64,000 nucleotides of DNA from Winogradskyella costae. Its GTDB lineage: Bacteria > Bacteroidota > Bacteroidia > Flavobacteriales > Flavobacteriaceae. This document shows, one piece after another, positions 1 through 9,132 of the stretch (position 1 is its first letter; every line of letters starts with the position of its first letter). The notes beneath the pieces are model-generated. The model was given only the letters and a program-made list of their open reading frames with translations. It had not been told where the DNA came from and ran no database searches. A program made the translations under genes and the position numbers. The DNA is taken from the NCBI RefSeq assembly GCF_013403865.1, contig NZ_JABFDK010000001.1:62001-126000 (forward strand), in the 5' to 3' direction.

Positions 1-1
1 G

Positions 2-1138
2 AAACATGTGTTACATACAATTCCATCAGGTATTTTTCACGAGGATAAGGTGAACCTTGTTGGTAATGGTGTTGTTATTGACCCTGTTATTTTCAAGAAA
101 GAGCTCGATAAGTTAGAAGAGCAAAATGTGGATTATAAAAAATCTCTTTGCATTTCACGTAAGGCACATATTATCTTACCTACGCACCGCTTATTAGACG
201 CTGCAAGTGAGGCTTCAAAAGGAAAAGCAAAAATTGGTTCTACATTAAAAGGTATTGGTCCAACTTATATGGACAAAACAGGTAGAAATGGAATTAGAGT
301 TGGTGATATTGAATTAGCCGATTTTAAAGATAAATACAGAGCTTTAGCTGATAAGCACGAAGCAATGATTGAATTTCATAATGTAGATATTCAATACGAT
401 TTAAAAGAATTAGAAACCGATTTCTTTGAAGCCATCGAAACGTTAAAGAGCTTGAAGTTTATTGATTCTGAGGAATTTATTCATCAAGCACAACAATCTG
501 GAAAATCGATCTTAGCTGAAGGAGCGCAAGGTTCTTTGTTAGATATTGATTTCGGAACTTATCCTTTTGTAACGTCTTCTAACACAACAGCTGCAGGAGC
601 ATGTACAGGTCTAGGTGTTGCACCAAATCAAATTGGTGAAGTCTTTGGTATCTTTAAAGCCTATACGACACGTGTTGGCTCTGGGCCATTTCCAACAGAG
701 TTATTTGATACTGATGGAGAAACTATGGCTAAAGTTGGTAACGAATTTGGCGCTACTACAGGTCGCCCAAGACGTTGTGGATGGTTAGATTTAGTCGCAT
801 TACGCTATGCTTGTCAGATTAACGGTGTTACGCAATTAATTATGATGAAAGGAGATGTCCTTTCTGGTTTTAAAACCCTTAAAGTGTGTACAGCTTATAA
901 ATATAAAGGTGAAACTATTACCCATTTACCTTATAATATTGAAGAAGAAAACATCACACCTATTTACACTGAAGTAAAAGGTTGGGCTGCAGATTTAACA
1001 GGAATGACAGAGGCATCTCAGCTTCCTGATAATCTAAATGCTTACGTTGAATTTTTAGAAACAGAATTAAAACTCCCTATTACAATTGTATCTGTAGGTC
1101 CGGATCGTAAGCAAACAATTACGCGTAAGTCGGTATAA
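2..1138 (+). CDS. purA: Adenylosuccinate synthetase, 5' end cut by window
   Basis: Ligates IMP and aspartate using GTP to give adenylosuccinate, the first committed step of AMP synthesis in the cytoplasm. The reading frame is open from base 2 (codons for K-H-V-L-H-T-I-P), so the gene begins upstream and the internal GTG at base 8 is not the start. The missing part includes the N-terminal GDEGKGK GTP loop; about 378 residues of a family of about 425 are present. Visible family landmarks are GNGVVIDP, NTTAAGACTGLG, TRVGSGPFPTE, TGRPRRCGWLD and a C-terminal SVGPDRKQTI segment that matches the usual base-recognition end. No defect is seen in the visible part. The next gene begins 4 bases after the stop but is degraded. 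Confidence 0.97.
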   Translation, partial: KHVLHTIPSGIFHEDKVNLVGNGVVIDPVIFKKELDKLEEQNVDYKKSLCISRKAHIILPTHRLLDAASEASKGKAKIGSTLKGIGPTYMDKTGRNGIRVGDIELADFKDKYRALADKHEAMIEFHNVDIQYDLKELETDFFEAIETLKSLKFIDSEEFIHQAQQSGKSILAEGAQGSLLDIDFGTYPFVTSSNTTAAGACTGLGVAPNQIGEVFGIFKAYTTRVGSGPFPTELFDTDGETMAKVGNEFGATTGRPRRCGWLDLVALRYACQINGVTQLIMMKGDVLSGFKTLKVCTAYKYKGETITHLPYNIEEENITPIYTEVKGWAADLTGMTEASQLPDNLNAYVEFLETELKLPITIVSVGPDRKQTITRKSV

Positions 1139-1142
1139 TTAG

Positions 1143-1730
1143 ATGTTTCAAAAGATTGCACTATTCTTATTAACTATTGTTTCAATTGATGGTAACTCTC
1201 AAGAATCGATATTTAATATTGAACTGAGCTGTCCTCTAACCATCGATAGTAATTTTGTTAATGAAAACTATAATGGAATTATTGATGACGGATTACAATT
1301 TAGATTTATAGAATTAAATACCATTTACCTCGGAGGTTTACTTCATACGAGGCATTTAAAAAACTCTAAATCTGATCGTATTCAAGCTCTCGATGTGAAT
1401 CTCTTTATCATTCAACCACGGAATTTTACAGAATTAAACTTACCTAGCCTCCCAAAGTTTTACTCTTCTTTGGGAGTAGGTAATAGTGTTTTTGTTTTTA
1501 ACCCTTTTAACAATCAACCTTCCTAAATCCAAATTCAAATTTTGAAAGCGAGAGTGAATATAGTGTTCTCAGCAATATAGGAGTCACTTACGATATTTCT
1601 AGAGCAATCATTACTCGGGTTTAATATAATCTTGTCAAAATTGATATTACCGATAATGTTCCAAATATCGCATACGTTAAAAAAAACGTTAACAGATACT
1701 AAAGCAAACCTAATAAGTGTTATTTTGTAA
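1143..1730 (+). pseudogene. Decayed outer-membrane beta-barrel protein gene
   Basis: An intact frame from the ATG at 1143 encodes a signal peptide (MFQKIALFLLTIVSIDGNSQ) and about 105 residues with the alternating polar/apolar pattern of small flavobacterial outer-membrane barrels, then stops at 1524-1526. Similar-looking coding sequence resumes at once in another frame from 1526 (NPNSNFESESEYSVLSNIG, then VTYDISRAIITRV). It is interrupted by a TAA at 1622-1624, continues in the same frame (YNLVKIDITDNVPNIAYVKK) to a stop at 1700, and may end in a third frame at 1728-1730. I read this as one gene with at least one frameshift and one nonsense codon. The family assignment is by pattern only. 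The alternative is a functional 127-residue protein followed by noncoding DNA. Confidence 0.6.
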
Positions 1731-1736
1731 AAAAAT

Positions 1737-3554
1737 ATGCCTTTGAAACCTTTTAAAAGCCTTCTTTTCATCATTTGTTTCTTTTCTGCGTTTTTCAGTT
1801 ATGGACAAAATCAAGAAAAAATCATTGTTAAATACTCTGGTAGAACTTCAAAATCAACTGACGTTAAAGATGGTGCGTTAGTATTTCTTAGAAATAAATC
1901 GCAGCAGGTGCATTTTACCCATAATGGAGCTGATCTTTTTTGTGATAAAGCTATTTACTATGAAGATCAAGATTTTATTGAAGCCTTCAGTAACGTCGTA
2001 ATGAAACAAGGAGACTCTATAAACATGGTCGCTAAATACTTAGAATACAGCGGTAAATCGCAATTAGCAATAGCCAGAGGAGATGTTATTTTAACCGAAC
2101 CCCAATCCATACTAAAAACAGACACACTCTATTTTGATAGAGTAAAACAAGAAGCTTATTACAACACAAAAGGCAATGTGGTCAGAGACACCTCAGGGAC
2201 CATTACAAGTCAGATTGGTAGATATTACATAAATGCTAGTAAATATCAATTTATACAAGATGTTGTTCTTGTTAATCCGAAATATACCTTAAATACTGAA
2301 CGTCTCGATTTTTTCACCGAAAATGGGCATGCTTATCTTTTTGGACCTTCAACAATTGTTGGAGAAACTAGTAAAATTTATAGCGAACGTGGCTTTTACG
2401 ACACCAATAATAACATCGGACATTTTCAACGCAATGCCAAAATTGATTATGACAACCGGACTGTAGAGGGTGACAGTTTATATTTTGACCGGACTAAAAG
2501 TTTTGCCTCCGCAACTAACAATATAACCGTTACCGACACCTTAAATAAAAGTACTGTAAAAGGTCATTATGCAGAAGTTTGGCGTGCCCAAGACTCCATG
2601 TATATTACTAAACGCGCTTTGGCTATAACGGTTCAAGATAAGGATTCTATTTATATTCATGCAGATACTTTAATGGTTACGGGGAAACCCGAAAATCGTA
2701 TTACTCGCGCTTATTATAATGCTAGACTCTATAAGAGTGATATGGCAGGTAAATCAGACTCCATTCATGTTAATCATAAAGAAGGACTAACCCAAATGAT
2801 TAATCTTAATCGGTTTAGTTCTACCGATGCTTTTGCTACCAAGCGAAAACCCGTACTGTGGAATATCGGCAACCAAATGACAGGAGATACCATTCATTTA
2901 ATTTCTAATCCAAAAACAGAACAACTCGACTCTTTAAAAGTATTTGAAAATGCCTTTTTAATTAGCAAAGATACCATCAGTGAAGATGGATTTAATCAAA
3001 TAAAAGGGTTACGATTAATTGGTTTGTTCAAGGACAACGAACTTTATAATGTAGATATTATTAAAAACGCCGAAACTATTCGTTATCTGAGAAATGATGA
3101 AGGAGAATTAATAGGTATCCAGAAGTCAAAATCCGGAAAAATCAATGTTCAGATTATAGACCAAGCTATTGATGAAGTCCGTTTTATTAATCAAATTGAT
3201 GGTAATATTTTTCCGGAATCTGATTTTCCAAAAAGTGGAAGACGGTTAAGAGATTTCGATTGGCGTGGAGAAGAACAACCATTATCTGTTGAAGATTTAT
3301 TTAAAGACGACCCGCCATTAGACTTACCAATAATTAAAGGTTTAGACGACTACGTTCCTCCCGAGGCTTTTATTGATGATGCGATTGCCAAACGTATAGA
3401 AGAAGCCGGAAAAGCATCCCCTGAAAAAGAGAATAAAGCCGCCCGGAATCTTCCTAAAAAAACAATGGTAACACCTTTAGAGTCCACAACAAAAAAAGCA
3501 GATTCAACAACGGCAAAACCCGTTAAGGAGATAATTAAAAAAGAAGGTCAATAA
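1737..3554 (+). CDS. OstA-like (LptA/LptD N-terminal-like) envelope protein
   Basis: A 605-residue secreted protein with an N-terminal signal peptide (hydrophobic residues about 8-22, ending FFSYGQ). The next roughly 400 residues are repeated beta-strand units around words such as 'GD', 'YFDR', 'A.G.V', and 'I.ADTL', typical of the OstA/LptA jellyroll that binds lipopolysaccharide in the periplasm. A proline- and lysine-rich C-terminal tail (about 500-605) is low-complexity. It is much shorter than full LptD and lacks an obvious C-terminal barrel, so it is better called OstA-like than LptD. It abuts the downstream aminotransferase gene without a spacer, which suggests co-transcription. The role in LPS transport is inferred from the family. 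Confidence 0.8.
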   Translation: MPLKPFKSLLFIICFFSAFFSYGQNQEKIIVKYSGRTSKSTDVKDGALVFLRNKSQQVHFTHNGADLFCDKAIYYEDQDFIEAFSNVVMKQGDSINMVAKYLEYSGKSQLAIARGDVILTEPQSILKTDTLYFDRVKQEAYYNTKGNVVRDTSGTITSQIGRYYINASKYQFIQDVVLVNPKYTLNTERLDFFTENGHAYLFGPSTIVGETSKIYSERGFYDTNNNIGHFQRNAKIDYDNRTVEGDSLYFDRTKSFASATNNITVTDTLNKSTVKGHYAEVWRAQDSMYITKRALAITVQDKDSIYIHADTLMVTGKPENRITRAYYNARLYKSDMAGKSDSIHVNHKEGLTQMINLNRFSSTDAFATKRKPVLWNIGNQMTGDTIHLISNPKTEQLDSLKVFENAFLISKDTISEDGFNQIKGLRLIGLFKDNELYNVDIIKNAETIRYLRNDEGELIGIQKSKSGKINVQIIDQAIDEVRFINQIDGNIFPESDFPKSGRRLRDFDWRGEEQPLSVEDLFKDDPPLDLPIIKGLDDYVPPEAFIDDAIAKRIEEAGKASPEKENKAARNLPKKTMVTPLESTTKKADSTTAKPVKEIIKKEGQ

Positions 3555-4730
3555 TTGAAAGATGCGTTTTTAAAATATCAAGCCCAGACCACTCCACATC
3601 CTTTAGCTATGGAGATAAGCCATGCGAAAGGATCTTATGTTTACGACATTAAAGGTAAAGCATATCTCGATTTTGTGGCAGGAGTTTCAGCATGTAGCTT
3701 AGGCCATTCGCATCCAAAAGTTGTGAATGCTATAAAGGAGCAATTAGATAAATACCTTCATGTCATGGTTTATGGAGAATATATTCAAAAACCAGCATTA
3801 GAATTAACAAAATTAATAGCCCACCATTTACCTGAACCACTAGAATCAACATATTTAGTCAATTCTGGAACAGAAGCAATTGAAGGCAGCTTAAAATTAG
3901 CAAGGCGTTTTACTGGGCGTTCCGAAATTATTGCTGCAAAGCATGCCTACCATGGCAATACGATGGGCTCATTAAGTCTAATGGATTATGAAGAACGAAA
4001 ACAACCCTTTTTACCTTTAATTCCAGATATAAAACATATTGAATTTAATTCGGAAGAAGATTTAAATAAAATAACCGAGAAGACAGCGGCTGTTATCCTT
4101 GAAACCATTCAAGGAGGAGCCGGATTCATTGAACCTACCAACTCTTATTTAACAAAAGTACAACAGCGCTGTAATGCGGTTGGAGCTGTCTTTATTTTAG
4201 ACGAAATTCAACCAGGAATCGGGCGAACGGGAAAATTATTCGGATTTGAGAACTATAATTGTCAACCAGATATCGTAGTTACAGGTAAAGGCTTAGGAGG
4301 GGGCTTACCTATTGGAGCGTTTACAGCTTCTAAACCAATGATGGATTGCTTAAGCGATAACCCAAAATTAGGACATATCACCACCTTTGGCGGCAATCCG
4401 GTAATTGCAGCCGCAGCTTTAGCAACATTAAAAGAAATAACGGAATCTAATTTAATGTCTTTAGCTCTAGTAAAGGAGCAATTAATCAGAAAACATCTTA
4501 AGCACAAACACATTAAAGAGATTAGAGGTCGTGGATTAATGCTAGCCGCTTTCACCCAAAGTGCAGAGCTTACAAGCACCCTAATTTTACGTGCTCAAGA
4601 CAGAGGATTAATTCTGTTTTGGTTACTCTTTGAACCTAAAGCCATCCGAATTACGCCTCCAATGACTATTTCTAACGACGAAATCGTAGAGGGATGTCGT
4701 ATTATAACTTCAATTTTAGACGAAATTTAA
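3555..4730 (+). CDS. Class III PLP-dependent aminotransferase
   Basis: A 391-residue fold-type I aminotransferase resembling acetylornithine/ornithine aminotransferases. VNSGTEAIEGSLKLAR (about 102-117) is the cofactor phosphate-binding region, LDEIQPGIGRTG (215-226) carries D216, which holds the pyridine nitrogen, and VVTGKGLGGGLPIG places the Schiff-base lysine at K245. The start is a TTG directly after the TAA of the OstA-like gene; no ATG lies close by that would keep the conserved N-terminus, and the zero-base spacing suggests translational coupling. Substrate cannot be told from sequence: the context does not hold other arginine or ornithine genes. Confidence 0.9.
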   Translation: MKDAFLKYQAQTTPHPLAMEISHAKGSYVYDIKGKAYLDFVAGVSACSLGHSHPKVVNAIKEQLDKYLHVMVYGEYIQKPALELTKLIAHHLPEPLESTYLVNSGTEAIEGSLKLARRFTGRSEIIAAKHAYHGNTMGSLSLMDYEERKQPFLPLIPDIKHIEFNSEEDLNKITEKTAAVILETIQGGAGFIEPTNSYLTKVQQRCNAVGAVFILDEIQPGIGRTGKLFGFENYNCQPDIVVTGKGLGGGLPIGAFTASKPMMDCLSDNPKLGHITTFGGNPVIAAAALATLKEITESNLMSLALVKEQLIRKHLKHKHIKEIRGRGLMLAAFTQSAELTSTLILRAQDRGLILFWLLFEPKAIRITPPMTISNDEIVEGCRIITSILDEI

Positions 4731-4891
4731 GCCCATAAAAATCAATACAAAACAATAATTATCAGGCAATTACATCACAATACACAAACAAGGGATTGAA
4801 TGTTAATTATTTTGTTAAGAACATTACTGTTAAATCCGATGTATCCTAAAGGATAGCTGTAATTTTATTTCAGCGAATTATTAAATCATTT

Positions 4892-6298
4892 ATGCAATAT
4901 AGTCAAGAAGACGAAAACTTTCCAATTACTCGATTTGAATCGATGTTAAAGACCAACAATATTTTGTTCTTTGATTCAAACGATTTTGAGAACATTATTC
5001 ACCACTACTTAGAAAATGGTAAAATTGCGCTATCTAAACGTGCTATTAAATTAGGTTTAGAGCAACATCCCTCGTCAATCAATTTAAGATTATTTCAAGT
5101 TGAAATTTTAGTTATTGAAAACAAGTTCAAAGAAGCCAATAATCTATTAGATAGGCTTCACAATATAGAACCAACTAACGAAGAAATTTTTATTCAAAAG
5201 GCTAATGTATTATCTAAGCAAGATAAACATCAGCAAGCTATAGACACCTTACTTATTGCCATAGATTTATCCAATACACCAGAAGATGATGCTGATTTGT
5301 ATGCCTTGGTAGGTATGGAGTATTTATTTTTGGATCAGTTTGAAAATGCAATTATTTATTTTAAAAAATGTCTAGAAAGCGATATTTCAGATTATTCTGC
5401 GCTTCATAATATTGTGTATTGTTATGATTTTTTAAATCAGCATACAGAAGCTATTGATTATTTAAATACATTTCTAAATACAAACCCATATTGTGAGGTT
5501 GGTTGGCATCAACTAGGGCGACAATATTTTACAATTAAAGATTACAGCAAAGCAAACGATGCACTAGATTTTGCAATAATCTCGGATGACACTTTTGTTG
5601 GCGCATATCTTGAAAAAGGTAAAGTACTTGAGAAATTAAAACAATACGACGAAGCGATTGAGAATTATAAAATCACCTTGGCTTTAGACGACCCAACCTC
5701 TTTTGCACTTTTGCGTATTGGTCAATGCTATGCTAAACTGGGTCAGGAAGATCTGGCTATTCAATTCTTCAAAAAAGCAATAAATGAAGATGCTTTACTA
5801 GATAAAGCTTGGATTGCAATCACCAAGTTTTACATGAAACGTCTTAACTACCAAAAAGCATTACATTATATCAATAAAGCGGTTATAATAGACGGTGACA
5901 ATGCTACTTATTGGAAATTATTTGCTACTGTAAATAAACGTTTAAATTTTCTTGAAGAAGCAGAGCGAGGCTACAAACAAACTCTAGAATTAGGAAATTT
6001 TGAATTAGATACTTGGTTAAACAGATCTGACGTTTTGATAACTTTAAGAGACTATGACACAGCTATATTCAATTTACTTCAGGCATCAGAATTTTATCCA
6101 GAGAATGCTGAAGTAGAATACCGATTAGCCGGCTTATACTTTACAGTTCATCAACCTGAAGAAGGTCGTTTTCATCTTAAAAATGGAACCCGGCTTAATA
6201 TTGATTACAACTTTATTATTTCTGAATTATTTCCCCAACTTACAGATAAGCCCTTGATTAAAGCTATAATTTCAGAAGCTAAAAAGACATCAAACTAA
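4892..6298 (+). CDS. TPR repeat protein
   Basis: A 468-residue protein without signal peptide or membrane segment, made almost wholly of tetratricopeptide repeats (about 10 helix-turn-helix units from residue about 40 to 440, for example YDEAIENYKITLALDDPTS and DLAIQFFKKAINEDALLDK). TPR proteins are protein-protein scaffolds; the partner is not evident. It is conserved next to DUF368 genes in flavobacteria as far as I recall, but that is memory, not shown here. The 161-base gap upstream suggests its own promoter, though no clear TAnnTTTG box was found there. Confidence 0.85.
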   Translation: MQYSQEDENFPITRFESMLKTNNILFFDSNDFENIIHHYLENGKIALSKRAIKLGLEQHPSSINLRLFQVEILVIENKFKEANNLLDRLHNIEPTNEEIFIQKANVLSKQDKHQQAIDTLLIAIDLSNTPEDDADLYALVGMEYLFLDQFENAIIYFKKCLESDISDYSALHNIVYCYDFLNQHTEAIDYLNTFLNTNPYCEVGWHQLGRQYFTIKDYSKANDALDFAIISDDTFVGAYLEKGKVLEKLKQYDEAIENYKITLALDDPTSFALLRIGQCYAKLGQEDLAIQFFKKAINEDALLDKAWIAITKFYMKRLNYQKALHYINKAVIIDGDNATYWKLFATVNKRLNFLEEAERGYKQTLELGNFELDTWLNRSDVLITLRDYDTAIFNLLQASEFYPENAEVEYRLAGLYFTVHQPEEGRFHLKNGTRLNIDYNFIISELFPQLTDKPLIKAIISEAKKTSN

Positions 6299-6335
6299 AA
6301 AAAATCATACCTTAGCATTCTTATTTTATCATAGA

Positions 6336-7304
6336 ATGCAAAGACGATTTATAGATTATTTAGTAATCACTTTAAAAGGTATTGCAATGGGAGCCGCAGA
6401 TGTTGTTCCAGGTGTTTCTGGTGGAACAATTGCATTTATCTCTGGTATTTACGAAGAACTTATTGAAAGTATAGATAAGGTTAACCTCAGTGTTTTTAAA
6501 GTATGGAAACAAGACGGTTTTAAAGCCGCGTGGAACTCGTTTAATGGCAACTTCCTGATAGCTCTATTTTCTGGGATAGCTATCAGTATCTTGTCTTTGG
6601 CCAAAATCATAAAATGGTTATTGCACAACGAACCTATTTTACTTTGGTCATTCTTCTTCGGACTTGTATTAGCAAGTATCTTGTACATCGCTAAACAAAT
6701 TAAAGGTTGGTCTATAAAATTGGTTATTGCGATTATCATAACATCAATAATATCATTTTATATTACCAAAGCCGAACCGTTTGCCTCACCAGATAGCCCA
6801 TACTATCTCATATTCTGTGGATTTATAGCGATTATTGCTATGATTTTACCAGGAGTTTCTGGTGCATTTATTTTACTAATTCTTGGAGCTTACCAAACGG
6901 CAATTGATACCATTAATAATCTAAGAGATGGTTTATTAAATGGCAATATGGAACTTTTTAAAGACGCTCTTTTAAAATTTGTCTTGCTTGCTGTTGGTGC
7001 TATCATCGGACTTAAAGTGTTTTCTAAAGCCTTAAATTGGATGTTTAAACACCATAAAAATCTTACTTTAGCGATTCTAACCGGGTTTATGATTGGGTCT
7101 TTAAATAAAATTTGGCCTTGGAAAGAAGTTTTAAAAACACGCGTAAATTCTGAAGGTGAAATCGTTACGCTACTTGACAAAAGTATTTTACCAACGACTT
7201 ATACTGGAGATAGCGAACTAGTTATGGCAATTGTATTTATTGTTATTGGTTTTGCTGTTATTCTTATATTAGAAAGCCTAGGGAAACATAAAAATAAGGT
7301 GTAA
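6336..7304 (+). CDS. DUF368 polyprenyl-phosphate translocase-type membrane protein, copy 1
   Basis: A 322-residue polytopic inner-membrane protein with about 8-9 hydrophobic segments. It carries the two family signatures: GAADVVPGVSGGTIAF near the N-terminus and ILPGVSGAFILLILGAY at about residues 170-186, an internal duplication of a PGVSG motif. DUF368 proteins (PopT type) have been shown elsewhere to recycle undecaprenyl phosphate across the cytoplasmic membrane for peptidoglycan and surface-polymer synthesis. Assignment to that activity here is by family. The stop overlaps the start of the next DUF368 gene by one base (TAATG), so both are probably made together. Confidence 0.9.
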   Translation: MQRRFIDYLVITLKGIAMGAADVVPGVSGGTIAFISGIYEELIESIDKVNLSVFKVWKQDGFKAAWNSFNGNFLIALFSGIAISILSLAKIIKWLLHNEPILLWSFFFGLVLASILYIAKQIKGWSIKLVIAIIITSIISFYITKAEPFASPDSPYYLIFCGFIAIIAMILPGVSGAFILLILGAYQTAIDTINNLRDGLLNGNMELFKDALLKFVLLAVGAIIGLKVFSKALNWMFKHHKNLTLAILTGFMIGSLNKIWPWKEVLKTRVNSEGEIVTLLDKSILPTTYTGDSELVMAIVFIVIGFAVILILESLGKHKNKV

Positions 7305-8323
7305 TGCAAAGTACCAGAACTCTAATGGATCGTTTATTTTTGGTCATTAAAGGTTTGGCCATGGGAGCTGCTAACAAAGTTCCTGGAGTATCTGGTGGGG
7401 TTGTAGCCTTTGTTGCGGGATTTTACGAGGAATTTATCTATTCATTGCAAAGAGTTAACAAAACAGCTTTTAAACTCTTAATTAATGCACGTTTTAAAAG
7501 CTTCTATCGTTATATAAATGGCAAATTTTTAAGCTTACTCTTTTTAGGTATGATAGTCAGTTACTTTAGTGTTTCCAAACTATTAGACTACCTCATTGTA
7601 CATTATGAACTCTATGTATGGTCCACTTTCTTTGGGATGATCCTAGGTTCTATTTACTATATATCCAAAGATTTTAAAGAATGGAACAGAACTACATTAA
7701 TAGCTTTAGTTCTTGGTGCCATAGCAGGAATTAGTATCAGTTTTTTAGATCCAGCAACGGAAAATGATAATCTCTTTTTTGTTTTCTTTTGCGGCATTAT
7801 TAGTGTGTCGGGCATGACCTTACCTGGATTCTCTGGTTCTTTTATCCTTATTCTTTTAGGCAATTATGTCCTATTATTAGTCGATTCTGTAAATGCGCTT
7901 TATGATACCATATTCGATATTTTTAGTGGGAATTTTGATTTTATTTATAATGCATACCGTATAAGAATGCTAAAAGTCTTAGCGGTCTTTACATTGGGGT
8001 CAGTAACAGGCTTAGTCACGTTTTCTCATATGCTAAGTTATATTCTAAAAAACTATAAATTTATAACACTCGCGACTATAATGGGATTCATCATCGGATC
8101 ATTAGGAGTGGTATGGCCTTGGAAAAAAACGATATACAAAACGACTACAGAAGGAATCTCAACTTTAGATTCTACTGGAAAACAAATCATTACCAATTAC
8201 CAACGGTATTTACCAGAATTAAGCACTCAAACTTACATCGCAATTGTTTATATTGCCCTTGGAATCCTTATAGTTTTAGGATTGGAATGGTATGGAAAAC
8301 GCACAAGACAAATTAAAGCTTAA
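7304..8323 (+). CDS. DUF368 polyprenyl-phosphate translocase-type membrane protein, copy 2
   Basis: A 339-residue paralogue of the preceding gene with the same membrane layout and signatures: GAANKVPGVSGGVVAF near residue 20 and TLPGFSGSFILILLGNY around residue 170, so the second motif reads PGFSG, not PGVSG. The two copies are clearly diverged along the whole length, which argues for an old duplication and possibly different carrier lipids or a heterodimer (inference). Its 3' end overlaps aroE by 32 bases in another frame. Confidence 0.88.
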   Translation: MQSTRTLMDRLFLVIKGLAMGAANKVPGVSGGVVAFVAGFYEEFIYSLQRVNKTAFKLLINARFKSFYRYINGKFLSLLFLGMIVSYFSVSKLLDYLIVHYELYVWSTFFGMILGSIYYISKDFKEWNRTTLIALVLGAIAGISISFLDPATENDNLFFVFFCGIISVSGMTLPGFSGSFILILLGNYVLLLVDSVNALYDTIFDIFSGNFDFIYNAYRIRMLKVLAVFTLGSVTGLVTFSHMLSYILKNYKFITLATIMGFIIGSLGVVWPWKKTIYKTTTEGISTLDSTGKQIITNYQRYLPELSTQTYIAIVYIALGILIVLGLEWYGKRTRQIKA

Positions 8324-9053
8324 ATTCGGACTCGTAGGTAAAGACATCTCCTACTCCTTTTCTAGAGGTTATTTTAAAGATAAATTTGAATCTGAAAATT
8401 CACCAAATTCTTACGTCAATTTCGATCTACAATCTATAGATGAGCTTTCAGAGATTATACAAAACACATCAAACTTAAAAGGCCTAAACGTCACTATTCC
8501 TTACAAAGAACAAGTCATTCCTTTTCTTGATAAGCTCAATAAAAAAGCAAAGGATATTGGCGCTGTAAACACGATTAGATTTACTAAAAATAAAAAAATC
8601 GTAGGTTATAATACCGATTTTTATGGCTTTAAAAACTCTATAAAACCACATTTAAAATCACATCACAAGAAAGCGTTGATTCTAGGTACAGGCGGGGCTT
8701 CTAAAGCCATTGCTTACGCACTTAAAAAGCTAAGAATCAAATATGATTTTGTCTCACGGTCTAAAAAGGAAAACGTTAGCTTTTTGTACTCAGACTTATC
8801 TGATAAAATTATAGCAGACTACACTATTATCATCAATTGCACTCCAATTGGCACATTTCCGAAGGTCAACGAATGTCCCGATATTCCATATGATGCCATT
8901 ACAGCAAAGCATATTTTATATGATCTTATCTACAACCCAGAGCAAACTAAATTCTTACATTGTGGTCAACTTAAGGGAGCAACTACCATTAATGGGTTAG
9001 AAATGCTAAGGTTACAGGCTGAAAAATCTTGGGAGATTTGGAATAGATCCTAA
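8292..9053 (+). CDS. aroE: Shikimate dehydrogenase
   Basis: Reduces 3-dehydroshikimate to shikimate with NADPH in the aromatic amino acid pathway. The 253-residue protein has the shikimate-binding SYSFS segment (20-24), the catalytic lysine in NVTIPYKE (K72), N93 and the catalytic aspartate in NTDFYGF (D109), and a GTGGASKA dinucleotide loop (133-140). It is about 20 residues shorter than E. coli AroE, as is common in this phylum. The ATG lies inside the DUF368 gene; no later in-frame start leaves the GLVGKDIS strand intact, so the 32-base overlap is accepted. Confidence 0.95.
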   Translation: MENAQDKLKLKFGLVGKDISYSFSRGYFKDKFESENSPNSYVNFDLQSIDELSEIIQNTSNLKGLNVTIPYKEQVIPFLDKLNKKAKDIGAVNTIRFTKNKKIVGYNTDFYGFKNSIKPHLKSHHKKALILGTGGASKAIAYALKKLRIKYDFVSRSKKENVSFLYSDLSDKIIADYTIIINCTPIGTFPKVNECPDIPYDAITAKHILYDLIYNPEQTKFLHCGQLKGATTINGLEMLRLQAEKSWEIWNRS

Positions 9054-9132
9054 ATTACAAGCTCTACACTCATTTCCTTTGTAGTTATACTACTAGTTAG
9101 TATCTTTAACATCTATAAAAAATATTTGACAC

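Noticed and set aside
4262-4579. 105-codon antisense frame within the aminotransferase gene
   Set aside because: Shadow of the PLP-lysine region; no independent support.
7304-8323. Alternative frame 8113-8316 as a separate small gene
   Set aside because: It lies inside the second DUF368 gene and has no independent features.
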